From Entoloma clypeatum (Eukaryota; Basidiomycota; Agaricomycetes; Agaricales; Entolomataceae): a stretch of 64,000 bases of DNA. Where the stretch lies: assembly GCA_963565915.1 (NCBI GenBank), contig OY751495.1:3410001-3474000 (forward strand). The letters are read 5' to 3'. Within the stretch, counting starts at the first letter, position 1; each line of letters opens with the position of its first letter. Of the stretch, positions 9,400 to 17,755 are shown piece after piece. A model generated the notes under the pieces. The model made no database searches. It was not told where the DNA came from and saw nothing but the letters and a program-made list of their open reading frames with translations. A program made the position numbers and the translations under genes.

Positions 9400-11598
9400 A
9401 TGGCTCCAAAGCCAATCCCCAGATCGGCTGCGATCCCCTCCGACAATCCGAGACCTCCTCCTCAAACAAGGTCGTCCACATCTCAAAAAGCCGACTGGTC
9501 TGCAACCCCCGCCGTTCCTGTGGGAGCGTCTGCAACGACAGGTCCTTACTCCACAGCGTCTACGGTAGCTGCCATGGCTGCTGCCGCACCGACATCCGCC
9601 CTTGCTCCTGTTGGCCCCCCCGGCGGCCGATACAAGAAAAAGGCTCCCTCTGCGCGCCCCTCCTCACCCCAGGGCAGCAACATCTCTATGGGATCCGCTG
9701 GGTCTGTTACCCCTCGCCCTGCATCCCCCACCTCAGACGACTCCGATAGCTCGGAACGCCCTTCCCCCCCTGCCCCTGCTGACCGCTCTGACGCTCCCAT
9801 GATCGTCGATGCCCCCAGCATGCCAGCCACCCTAGGCTACAACAGCGAACTTGCAGGCCCCTGCATGTTGCAAGGCTCCGCGGACACGTTGTCGTCCGAC
9901 TTCAACGCCGCCCTCGCTTCCGTTGCCTCCGTACGAGACCTGGTCACTTGGACCGCATCTCAACGCCGGTCTATTGACCAATCCACTGCAGACCAGCTCT
10001 GCACCGCTACAGCCTCCCTCATCCACACCCTTGCGGATGTCGGAGCGCTCACCGAATATGCCGAAGGGGATGACCCCTCCGGCGTTCGTCTCACTGGACT
10101 GGGCGTCTTAATTGATCGCCTCGTCAAGATCCCTGGGGTGTCGGCGTTCACGTCGGCCCCCGAAAACATCGTCGCGGCAAAGGACCCCAAACCTCCGCCG
10201 CCCAAGAAGAAGCTGCCTTCCTTCCCGAAGACAGCCAAACCCACTCCCCGCATGTCCGCGTCAGCTGGAGCATCCGGCCGCCTCGCTCGCGAGAAGGCCA
10301 AGCTCCTATCCCGCCCCGTCCCCTCGCCCCCGGCGAAGCGACAACCCTCCGGCCTTGCAGGCTCAGCGTGGGCTCCCCCGCCTGCTGTTGTTGCTGCAGC
10401 CCAACCCTGGTCCACTGCGTCGAAAAAACGCAAATCCGCTGCTGAGTCGCAGCAGGAAACCTTGGTCGCCATGGCCAAGACGTTCCCTGCTACCACTACC
10501 ATTGCCCTACAGCAAGCCACGGCTGCTATTAGGCCCACCTCTCCTTCTGCTTCCCAGGCCCGCCGAAAGAAGCAGAAGCGGTTTACCACGTCAGGACGGT
10601 CTCGCAAATCCGTCTCCGTTTACACCTCCCCCCCCTTTCCCTGGGCGGTGGAGACTATCTTCACCCAGATCAACGGGCATCTGGGCAACGCAAAGAGGAC
10701 GATCCGCGTCACTTCTGTTGAGTCAAACCGGGGGGGTCTCTCCCTGGCGACCGACGAAGTCCCCGACGAGGATGACCTCAAAGTTTTCAAAGCCCTTTTC
10801 GAGTCCAAGCTTGCCGCTAGCGCTCATTCGGCCCCTGACACTGACCTCCGTGTGGAAGTACCCACCTCCAAATCGAGTCTCAAAATCTGTGACTTCCCGT
10901 ACTACGGGCTCACTCCGCAACGCGACCCGAAATCCGGCCGCCTCGTTCCCCTCTCGGAGAGCCAGGTCGCCGACATAATGTCGTCTGCTCCCTTTGCCCG
11001 CGAGTTCTCCTACTACGAGAACTCGAAGCCCCGCCTCGCCAGAAACTCCCCGTCGTCTAGCACCGGGACCATCTGGTTCGACATCGAAGACTCCAAAGGG
11101 GGTCTGGTTCTCAAGAACTTAGCCGGAAAGACCTTCATGTATGGTCCTTACCGACTCGTCCTGAACCCCGCCGAGAAGCACGTTGGAGTGCCTCAATGCA
11201 ACCGCTGCTGGCGATTTGGCCATCCGTCTAACGCTCGGATCTGCCCTCTCAAGAGCAAACTCTGCCCTATCTGCGGTGAACCCCATACCGTCGAATTCCA
11301 TCGAGCCCTCGCCTCCTGCTGCCGCGGGAACGCCAAGGCAAACCCCCCAGTCCTCCCCACCCCCGACGGCAAGGACTGCGAACATGCAGGGCGCTGCATC
11401 AACTGCAAAGGTAGCCACCGCGCAGATGATCGCGTATGCAAATACTGGAAAAGCCGATTCAACCCTGATTGGATCTGGCGCCGATACCAAGAAGCAAATG
11501 TAAGTGCGGACTTCACCCACTTCTTTGAATCTAACCCCCCGCCTCGTCTAGCTGACCGAGACAATAGCCGCATTCAATCAAACGTAGTCATATGTTAG
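9400..11598 (+). CDS. LINE ORF1, Gag-like RNA-binding protein
   Basis: A 732-residue protein. The N-terminal half is Pro/Ser/Ala-rich and low in complexity, with several basic patches (for example KKRKS and RRKKQKR near residue 390). The C-terminal third carries an RNA-recognition-like region and then a cluster of Cys/His knuckles from about residue 600: CNRCWRFGHPSNARIC, CPICGEPH and CINCKGSHRADDRVC. This is the standard ORF1 architecture of Tad/I-type LINEs, where the protein binds element RNA to form the RNP. The ATG at 9400 is the first long-frame start after the element's 5' end. Its stop codon overlaps the ORF2 start by 7 nt (ATGTTAG). Confidence 0.9.
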   Translation: MAPKPIPRSAAIPSDNPRPPPQTRSSTSQKADWSATPAVPVGASATTGPYSTASTVAAMAAAAPTSALAPVGPPGGRYKKKAPSARPSSPQGSNISMGSAGSVTPRPASPTSDDSDSSERPSPPAPADRSDAPMIVDAPSMPATLGYNSELAGPCMLQGSADTLSSDFNAALASVASVRDLVTWTASQRRSIDQSTADQLCTATASLIHTLADVGALTEYAEGDDPSGVRLTGLGVLIDRLVKIPGVSAFTSAPENIVAAKDPKPPPPKKKLPSFPKTAKPTPRMSASAGASGRLAREKAKLLSRPVPSPPAKRQPSGLAGSAWAPPPAVVAAAQPWSTASKKRKSAAESQQETLVAMAKTFPATTTIALQQATAAIRPTSPSASQARRKKQKRFTTSGRSRKSVSVYTSPPFPWAVETIFTQINGHLGNAKRTIRVTSVESNRGGLSLATDEVPDEDDLKVFKALFESKLAASAHSAPDTDLRVEVPTSKSSLKICDFPYYGLTPQRDPKSGRLVPLSESQVADIMSSAPFAREFSYYENSKPRLARNSPSSSTGTIWFDIEDSKGGLVLKNLAGKTFMYGPYRLVLNPAEKHVGVPQCNRCWRFGHPSNARICPLKSKLCPICGEPHTVEFHRALASCCRGNAKANPPVLPTPDGKDCEHAGRCINCKGSHRADDRVCKYWKSRFNPDWIWRRYQEANVSADFTHFFESNPPPRLADRDNSRIQSNVVIC

Positions 11599-14500
11599 GT
11601 ACAACTATGAATAAATTTGAGGGTTTGCGAATTCGCTCCCAGAACGTCTACCGAAAGAGCGTTCTCCTGTCAACTATGTTAGAGAGTCAGAAAGATAATC
11701 TCGACATAATCTTCGTACAAGAGCCCCCCTGGGCTACCATTCGACATGTCGCGTCCATGACGAGAAAGGACGGTGAGCCCCTTGTGGGTCCGCCGAACCA
11801 CCCGGACTGGATGTGCCTCCACCACTCGGAGCCTGTCCTTGATCCAGATAACCTGGATGAGGACCTTCGCCCCCGCGCCATAGTTTATGTTCATAGGCGG
11901 CGTACCGCTATGAAACCTAAACTTCGTTCAGACATCGTTCGCCACCGTGATGTCAATCTTCTTACGTTGGCTGTCCCTGAGGGCCAGATCAACCTAATTA
12001 ATGCCTACTCGGATACGCAGGGCACTGCTATACGTATCCTTGCCACCCTTGGTACATCCCTTCCTCCTATTCGGTACATAGGTGGTGATTTTAATTGCCC
12101 CTCGCCGCTATGGGACCCTGAAGTGACACGCCACAACCATAATGCGTCTCTCCTCTCAGACTTCGCATTCGCTCATGGTCTTGTTCATCATAGGACTGGG
12201 TTCACCCACTTCCCTAAAAATAACAATGCCCCATCCATCATAGACCTGGTCTTCCTCCCTAACACGGACAAGGACTCGATCATCAAACTTGGGAGCCCTG
12301 ACGAGTCGGACCACCGCTCGATCATCACCCTCCTCAGATCCCCCCTCATCAACGCTAAGGAACGCTACCGTATTGTGCCGGACTCGGAAGAGGAATCTAA
12401 CTTTCTGTCCGCACTTACGGAGTCCATCTCCTCCATCCCTATTCCGGCCACGGACACCAGGGAGGACATCACGAGTATTACCCAAAAGGTTCAGGAGCTC
12501 ATCCTGGCCGAGTGGACCGAATTCTCTCGCTCTCCCCGGGACTCGTTCCGGTCGAAGGGCTGGTGGGATAAGGACTGCAAGGCAGGGTGGCGCACCTATT
12601 CCAATTCGGGTAAAACAGACCAAGACTGGCGCGCTATGCATAAAATCATTCGCACTGCTAAGCGGAACTTTTTTGACAAGAAGATCGACGAAGTCTCCAA
12701 CAAAAACAAACGTCCCTGGGACCTTACTTCCTGGGTCGGCCCACGAAAGAACGCCTCTCCTGAGGCCATTATTTTTGACGGCGAGACCTGTACCACTACT
12801 GCTGAGACCTGTGACGCCTTCCACAAGTCCTTCCAGTCTGCCGAAGCACGACCTGTTGATCCCGACAGGCTGCGCAGTACTCTAGAACCTCAGCCCAAAA
12901 GGGCTTGGGTTCCATTCACTTCGCAAGAGGTCCTCCAGGCCCTGGCCGGTTGTTCTAGCCGGTCAGCCCCAGGTCCTGACCATCTTACGTGGACTCACCT
13001 CAAGTGCCTAACCGCACATAAACAAATCTTGAAGCTGTTCGTCTGGATCCTGAACGCCTGCCTCTCGGCGGGGTTTTGGCCTGACGCCTTCAAAGTCTCA
13101 ACGACCGTCATTATTCCCAAACCAAATAAGCCGGCGTACGATGTTCCCAAAGCATTCCGACCCATCGTGCTTCTAAACACCCTGGGCAAACTCTTTGAGA
13201 AAGCTATCGCTAACAGACTCCAGTGGGAACTAGCCCGCTATGGTCTGCTGCACCCAGGTCAATTCGGGGGGGTTCGACAGAACTCCACCGAAGACGCCGG
13301 TCAATTCCTTACCCACCTCATCCGTGCAGGATGGTCGAGGAAACTCAAGACAAGCGTTGTCGCCATTGATTTGGCCCAATACTTTCCCTCCCTTAACCAC
13401 TCGGTTATTTCGCTCATACTAGATAGGATGGGGTTCCCCGACACTGTCGTGGATTTCTTTTCAAATTACCTAGTAGGGAGACAGACTCAATACGCCTGGG
13501 AGGACGACCTCTCAGACCTTTTCTCTGTTGACATTGGCGTAGGTCAGGGCTCTGCCCTCTCCCCTGTGCTATCGTCCATCTACCTCGCCCCGCTGATGTA
13601 CGCATTCCAAGCCGAACAATCGCAGGCTAGCCTCATCTCATACGTCGACGACGGGACCATCATAGTCCAATCTGAGACGTGGAAGGAAAACCTTGCCAAA
13701 TTAAAAAAGGCATACAAATGTCTGTTTGAGCTGACCACAGCCCTCGGGCTTGTCCTTGAACACTCTAAATCGGAGGCGTTCCATTTTTCCAGGAAGAATG
13801 GCGACGATAACCCCCCGGTTGACCTCGGGTTTGCGCCCTTCACCGGCGACTCCCCTCTCGTCCCCAAGACCTTCTGGAGGTACTTGGGCTTCTTCTTCGA
13901 CTGCAAGCTACTCTTTACTGAGCACGTGAAACGGTATGCCACTAAGGCCTTCTCAGCAACGGGAGCCTTACTATCCCTGGGAAACTCAGTCCGTGGACTC
14001 ACTCCCAAACACAAACGCACCCTGTACCGATCGTGTATCCTACCGATCGCGCTATACGGTGCTAATCTTTGGAACTTCGACGGTGCCCGTAACAAGGGTG
14101 TCGTCAAGTCTATCTCCAAAGTCCAAAGACGCGCAGCGTTATGGATTCTGGGAGCCTTCCGTACCACCCCCACAGGGGCGGTCGAAGCACTTGCCGGCCT
14201 GCCTCCGGTGCACTTGCACCTCAAGAAGCTCTCCTGCAGAAACCGTGTCCGCATGCATTCCCTTGCACCCAGACACATGACCGTCATGGTATGCGACGAG
14301 GATGACCCCTCCAAGCGCCCGTGGCACTCCCCGGAATTTATGTACAACCTTAAATCCCCCCTCGTTGATATCTGGGCATACCGTGCAAATGTGACTGTCC
14401 CCCTATCGCCCTTTAATAACTACAACGAACCAGGGAAACGCGTCCTCGACCGATTCCCTGAACGCGTAATTCACGACATCACCCTTATCCGCGGCAAGAC

Positions 14501-15818
14501 CGCTAAGGATCGTGCCGAAGCCAGAAAGGCGCGCCTCATCACCCTTAACAAGGTGTTTGACGCCAACATCTGCTCCAACAAATCCGCCGTCATTGTCACT
14601 GACGCGGCAGTTCCCTCCCTTTCGTCGGGCCACCAAGCTGTTGCAGCCTGGGAAACCTGGCACAAGGGGCACTCCATCGACAAAGACTGGGCGGCCGGCG
14701 GCCTCGCAGTCTCTGATGACACTGAAACCTTAGCCATTGGACACGGGTTCTCGAACCTGGTCAGTCTGCTAGGGGGTCTCTCTCAACTGGAAGTAGTCCA
14801 TATTTTCACCGACTCTGTCAACGCCATTCGGCGTGCCACAGACCCGGATCTCCACTCCTCGCAGGCAACTGCGCTCGCTATCATCAGTAACCTGATTCCT
14901 TGGTTTGAGGAACCCGGTCTGAATTCCAAGATCATCTTTCACCATGTCCCCGATTGCTCAGACCATGGCTTCGAACCTCACCGTGCAGTACACGACTTCG
15001 CCTCCTCGATTCGCATTGAGTGTGGTGAGTCGGCCGCCAGATCCCTCAACTTCAATACAAAGCAATTCACGGACGACATGCTCGGTGACTGGAACAATCT
15101 GTACCAGTCCCCCAAGTATGTTGGCCGATTCTACCAATTCCCGAGATCGTGCGTCAGACGCCAAGACCACGCTCGGGCCAAACGTATGAAGCCGTCCCAC
15201 CTCAAGGGCGGTACATGGCTTAAGGATGTGGGTCACTCCCAATCCCTCACGGCTCAAATGGTCCGCGGCCTCACCAGCCACGCCCCAATTGGCCACTATA
15301 GACATAGGTTCAACATTGGTGACAAAGTTGAACAATGCGACTGTGGTCAGAGGTCCGCCGAGGACTTCGCCCACATTTTCTACAAATGTCTGCATCACCC
15401 CACCAGGCCACCAGACATGCCCACCTTCTCGAGGAATTCTCCCATCTGGGACGTCTTCGGGAAATTCATCATGGATAACCCAGGGGCATTCGCCTTCCGG
15501 GATCGTCCAACGCCCAACACAACCGTTGGCGGTAGTCGCGTGGTAGCGCGCTGGGTTCAAAGGGGTGCAGCCCCCTCTGGCAAGCGAACGCGATCGAAGG
15601 ATAAGAACCGCACAGGCGCTTCTTTGGGGGGCAGGGCGCAGACACCCCCCAGCGCCGCTAACGGCCAACCTCGCAAGGTTGGAGTGCTCTTGTATCGCGC
15701 GACCGAATACTCGGGTGCGCATACTAACGCGTTTGTTTATAACAGACTCCCCCGTCCTGGCGCGAGGACTTTTCAGCTCGACGGAGCTTTGCGCCGCTTG
15801 TTCTTCCTGCGTACGTAG
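11592..15818 (+). CDS. LINE ORF2: AP-like endonuclease, reverse transcriptase, RNase H
   Basis: A 1408-residue polyprotein that nicks target DNA and reverse-transcribes the element RNA there. The N-terminal endonuclease/exonuclease/phosphatase domain shows FVQEPPW (about residue 40), GGDFNCPS (Asp166, Asn168) and SDHRS (Asp240-His241). The RT domain shows FRPIVLLN, the first catalytic Asp in AIDLAQYFPS (Asp593), GVGQGSALSPVLS and the YVDD box (Asp686-Asp687). An RNase H domain follows, with VTDAA (Asp1004), a Glu near 1067 and FTDS (Asp1074). Near the end, CDCGQ...H...C resembles the terminal LINE zinc knuckle. No stops or shifts are seen and all checked catalytic residues are present. Confidence 0.95.
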   Translation: MLGTTMNKFEGLRIRSQNVYRKSVLLSTMLESQKDNLDIIFVQEPPWATIRHVASMTRKDGEPLVGPPNHPDWMCLHHSEPVLDPDNLDEDLRPRAIVYVHRRRTAMKPKLRSDIVRHRDVNLLTLAVPEGQINLINAYSDTQGTAIRILATLGTSLPPIRYIGGDFNCPSPLWDPEVTRHNHNASLLSDFAFAHGLVHHRTGFTHFPKNNNAPSIIDLVFLPNTDKDSIIKLGSPDESDHRSIITLLRSPLINAKERYRIVPDSEEESNFLSALTESISSIPIPATDTREDITSITQKVQELILAEWTEFSRSPRDSFRSKGWWDKDCKAGWRTYSNSGKTDQDWRAMHKIIRTAKRNFFDKKIDEVSNKNKRPWDLTSWVGPRKNASPEAIIFDGETCTTTAETCDAFHKSFQSAEARPVDPDRLRSTLEPQPKRAWVPFTSQEVLQALAGCSSRSAPGPDHLTWTHLKCLTAHKQILKLFVWILNACLSAGFWPDAFKVSTTVIIPKPNKPAYDVPKAFRPIVLLNTLGKLFEKAIANRLQWELARYGLLHPGQFGGVRQNSTEDAGQFLTHLIRAGWSRKLKTSVVAIDLAQYFPSLNHSVISLILDRMGFPDTVVDFFSNYLVGRQTQYAWEDDLSDLFSVDIGVGQGSALSPVLSSIYLAPLMYAFQAEQSQASLISYVDDGTIIVQSETWKENLAKLKKAYKCLFELTTALGLVLEHSKSEAFHFSRKNGDDNPPVDLGFAPFTGDSPLVPKTFWRYLGFFFDCKLLFTEHVKRYATKAFSATGALLSLGNSVRGLTPKHKRTLYRSCILPIALYGANLWNFDGARNKGVVKSISKVQRRAALWILGAFRTTPTGAVEALAGLPPVHLHLKKLSCRNRVRMHSLAPRHMTVMVCDEDDPSKRPWHSPEFMYNLKSPLVDIWAYRANVTVPLSPFNNYNEPGKRVLDRFPERVIHDITLIRGKTAKDRAEARKARLITLNKVFDANICSNKSAVIVTDAAVPSLSSGHQAVAAWETWHKGHSIDKDWAAGGLAVSDDTETLAIGHGFSNLVSLLGGLSQLEVVHIFTDSVNAIRRATDPDLHSSQATALAIISNLIPWFEEPGLNSKIIFHHVPDCSDHGFEPHRAVHDFASSIRIECGESAARSLNFNTKQFTDDMLGDWNNLYQSPKYVGRFYQFPRSCVRRQDHARAKRMKPSHLKGGTWLKDVGHSQSLTAQMVRGLTSHAPIGHYRHRFNIGDKVEQCDCGQRSAEDFAHIFYKCLHHPTRPPDMPTFSRNSPIWDVFGKFIMDNPGAFAFRDRPTPNTTVGGSRVVARWVQRGAAPSGKRTRSKDKNRTGASLGGRAQTPPSAANGQPRKVGVLLYRATEYSGAHTNAFVYNRLPRPGARTFQLDGALRRLFFLRT

Positions 15819-15919
15819 GTCCTCGGACCGATGTAGTTTACTCTATGTCAAGCGGACTGTACCCCTAGTATACCGCTATATAAATTGTTGACCAAAAAAA
15901 AAAAAAAAAAAAAAAAAAA

Positions 15920-15977
15920 GCACTGTAGCTGTGTTGCTCAGTACACCTGTGGCTAGCGCCCAGGTGGAACTTCAACA
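15920..15977 (+). repeat. LINE target duplication and copia 3' LTR, right part
   Basis: 15920-15934 repeats GCACTGTAGCTGTGT from 9243-9257. 15935-15977 then completes the interrupted copia LTR, ending TTCAACA. The two halves together restore a normal-length LTR. Confidence 0.93.
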
Positions 15978-16124
15978 GATAGATACTGATCTGATACTCA
16001 TTGCTTCATTTGCACCTGTCCATACTTCGTCACCAGCCGCTTCCTGCTTTGTAAACACCTTGTCCAACTCTTCTGCCCTGTCCCGCCGACATTCTACCTT
16101 GAGGTTACATGGAGCCATGCCATG

Positions 16125-16530
16125 CCATTTTGGTCGCATCTATCTCTGGTTCCCTTGGACGACACAGGGTGCATGTTATCATTCAGCTCGGGCTCCACTG
16201 CCAACTTCGTAATGCCAACAATCACTCTGGCCGATCTCGAAGATGATGCTGATGACAACTGGGTCAATACGGAGGCTGGAAATCAGGGGAAAATGTTCCA
16301 CAAGACTTTTGAAGGACAGATTTTGAGGCTCCAAGACTGTCTTGAGGGCTACAAGTATCAGTTACAATTTCAAGATCAGAGAATGCTGGATACCTTCGAA
16401 CGTGATGCTGCACCACTCCTACAGCTGGCAGAATCATGCTTGAGGAAGGAGTGATTTTCAGGCATTCCAACCACTTGGGAAAAGTCAGTGGCAAGCGTAA
16501 TGTGGTACAGACCGCGACCATGGTGAAATG
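16125..16530 (+). pseudogene. KDZ-like transposase C-terminal relic
   Basis: A short frame reads GKMFHKTFEGQILRLQ..., then FQDQRMLDT(F)ER and LAESCLRKE to a stop at 16452-16454. The following bases in another frame read GIPTTWEKSVASVMWYRPRP. From memory of the family, Kyakuja/Dileera/Zisupton (KDZ) transposases of Agaricomycetes end with such motifs: FxDQRxLDTxERE, LAxNCLxRE, and a TTW-x-P/S...MxYRxRP tail. The two parts lie in order with a frameshift between them. The remaining transposase and the element ends are absent, so this is a dead fragment. Confidence 0.55.
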
Positions 16531-17233
16531 ATGATCTCAACACTTGACATCGGTCACAGTGACTCCAGATTTGTCATATTTATGTCACACAACTCCTGTA
16601 CTCCTAGATACTAACATGCAATACTATCAATTCCTCTTGTTTTTGCTCTGCCAAGGCTTGGTCCAATGTTACTTGAGAACAATGGGCCTTTTTCTTGGCC
16701 ATTCACATGCATTTTGGGGGGTCATGTGGATGTCAGGGGGGTGGGTGAGCAGTGGGCGTTAGAGTTTGTTACCCAGATGTAGTAGTACATTCAATGATAT
16801 TTTTTCATAATGACTATTTGTGTGTAATGAAATGAATTGAGTAGACTGGCATATAAACCTATTCTACAGCAGCCTCCTGAAGGCTCCATAGTGCTCTGTA
16901 ACATTCTATACACTATGATGGTATAGGGATTTGAGTAGGTTTAAAGAGCTCAGAGGTTGCTATGAAGTGCTCTGGAATGCTATGGAGTTCCCACATGATG
17001 CTATGGAATGCTCCATACCTCACAGTGGGCACTCTAAACAAGAGAACCTTTGCTATGGTGCTATGGTGCTATGGGATGTTATAGACTGGTCTCAACTACT
17101 TCAGAACAGTCCCCCAGATTGCTGATGTTGGCTGTCCCTCCAACAAGGAGCACATGGAGCAGCGATGACTCAGTGCTCGCTGTGGATAGCACCAATGAGC
17201 CAAGCATCGTCATTGTTTGGTTGTGCGCGCTAT
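16531..17233. other. Gene-free stretch with CTATGG-type simple repeats
   Basis: No convincing coding frame. The sequence is A/T-rich, with many imperfect copies of short words such as GCTATGG and GGTGCTATG around 16900-17080, which suggests decayed repeat DNA. Confidence 0.5.
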
Positions 17234-17667
17234 GGCCCCGTTCGGCTGCACGAGTTAGCTAGAGTTAGCTAGAGTTGAGTTAGATTAGCCCCGCCAATCA
17301 AAATGATCAATAGTTAGGTCAAGTTAGTCACAAGTAGTCACATCGTGCGATAACGTCTGACGCGCGTCGCGCCACCCAGCTGTAACAAATGGTTGTGAAT
17401 CGCGCATCCAGATCCTCGCCGCTAGCGTCGCCGGCTCTCCACGTTCTGTGGCGAAAGAAAAAGAACTTTGCCGTTCTTTAAGCCTGCCTGAAGGCAGTTG
17501 GAGATGAATGCAACACGTTGAGCAGACGTAAAGAGATGGATTGATGATAAGATCAAATGTTTATCTAAACTTGCGTGACAAGGCTACGTCGAGTTAGAGA
17601 GGACCCTTACCAGATTAAGGGTCTTACCTTACTCAACTCTAGCTAACTCGCGCAGCCGAACGGGGCC
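17234..17667. mobile_element. MITE, 434 bp, GGCCCCGTTCGG termini
   Basis: The element starts GGCCCCGTTCGGCTGCACGA and ends in the inverted copy of the same sequence, giving terminal inverted repeats of about 33 bp with one mismatch. The left arm has an extra tandem AGCTAGAGTT unit. Both ends are flanked by TAT (17231-17233 and 17668-17670), a possible 3-bp target duplication. There is no ORF of note inside. GGCCCCGTT-type ends with a short duplication recall PIF/Harbinger-like MITEs, but TAT is not their usual TWA, so the superfamily is left open. Confidence 0.85.
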
Positions 17668-17755
17668 TATGTACGTGACACATAAATCACAAACGGCTGT
17701 ACATGGACCAAGGGAAAATACATATACGATACGAAGGAAAAAATCGCAAAATCAC

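Larger units (their letters stand above)
9258..15919 (+). mobile_element. Full-length Tad-like LINE (non-LTR retrotransposon)
   Basis: A 6.66-kb LINE with a 142-bp 5' UTR, two intact overlapping ORFs (ORF1 9400-11598, ORF2 11592-15818), a ~75-bp 3' UTR and a poly(A) tail (about 15894-15919). It is flanked by a perfect 15-bp target duplication, GCACTGTAGCTGTGT, at 9243-9257 and 15920-15934, which places the insertion inside the copia 3' LTR. The ORF2 order endonuclease-RT-RNase H-C-terminal zinc knuckle, and ORF1 with Gag-like knuckles, fit the fungal Tad clade. With both frames open and an unmutated duplication, the insertion appears recent and could be autonomous. Confidence 0.95.
4249..15977 (+). 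mobile_element. Ty1/copia retrotransposon with a LINE nested in its 3' LTR
   Basis: Without the LINE and one copy of its target duplication, this is a copia element of about 5.05 kb: 5' LTR 4249-4559, gag 4918-6498, damaged pol to 8919, polypurine tract 8982-8988, 3' LTR 8989-9257 plus 15935-15977. The re-joined 3' LTR (about 312 bp) matches the length of the 5' LTR (311 bp). Pol has a nonsense codon, a frameshift and a large RT deletion, so the copy cannot transpose by itself. No 5-bp target duplication matches outside the LTRs (TAAGT versus GATAG). Confidence 0.88.

Noticed and set aside
9960..10607. Minus-strand 215-codon frame opposite LINE ORF1
   Set aside because: It is a G/C-driven shadow of the Pro/Ala-rich ORF1 and has no family motif.
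13580..14347. Minus-strand 255-codon frame opposite the RT region of LINE ORF2
   Set aside because: The plus strand has clear RT motifs here; the antisense frame is a codon-usage shadow.
4244..15982. Possible target duplication AGATA around the copia element
   Set aside because: The words do not lie directly at the LTR ends on both sides (TAAGT versus GATAG).
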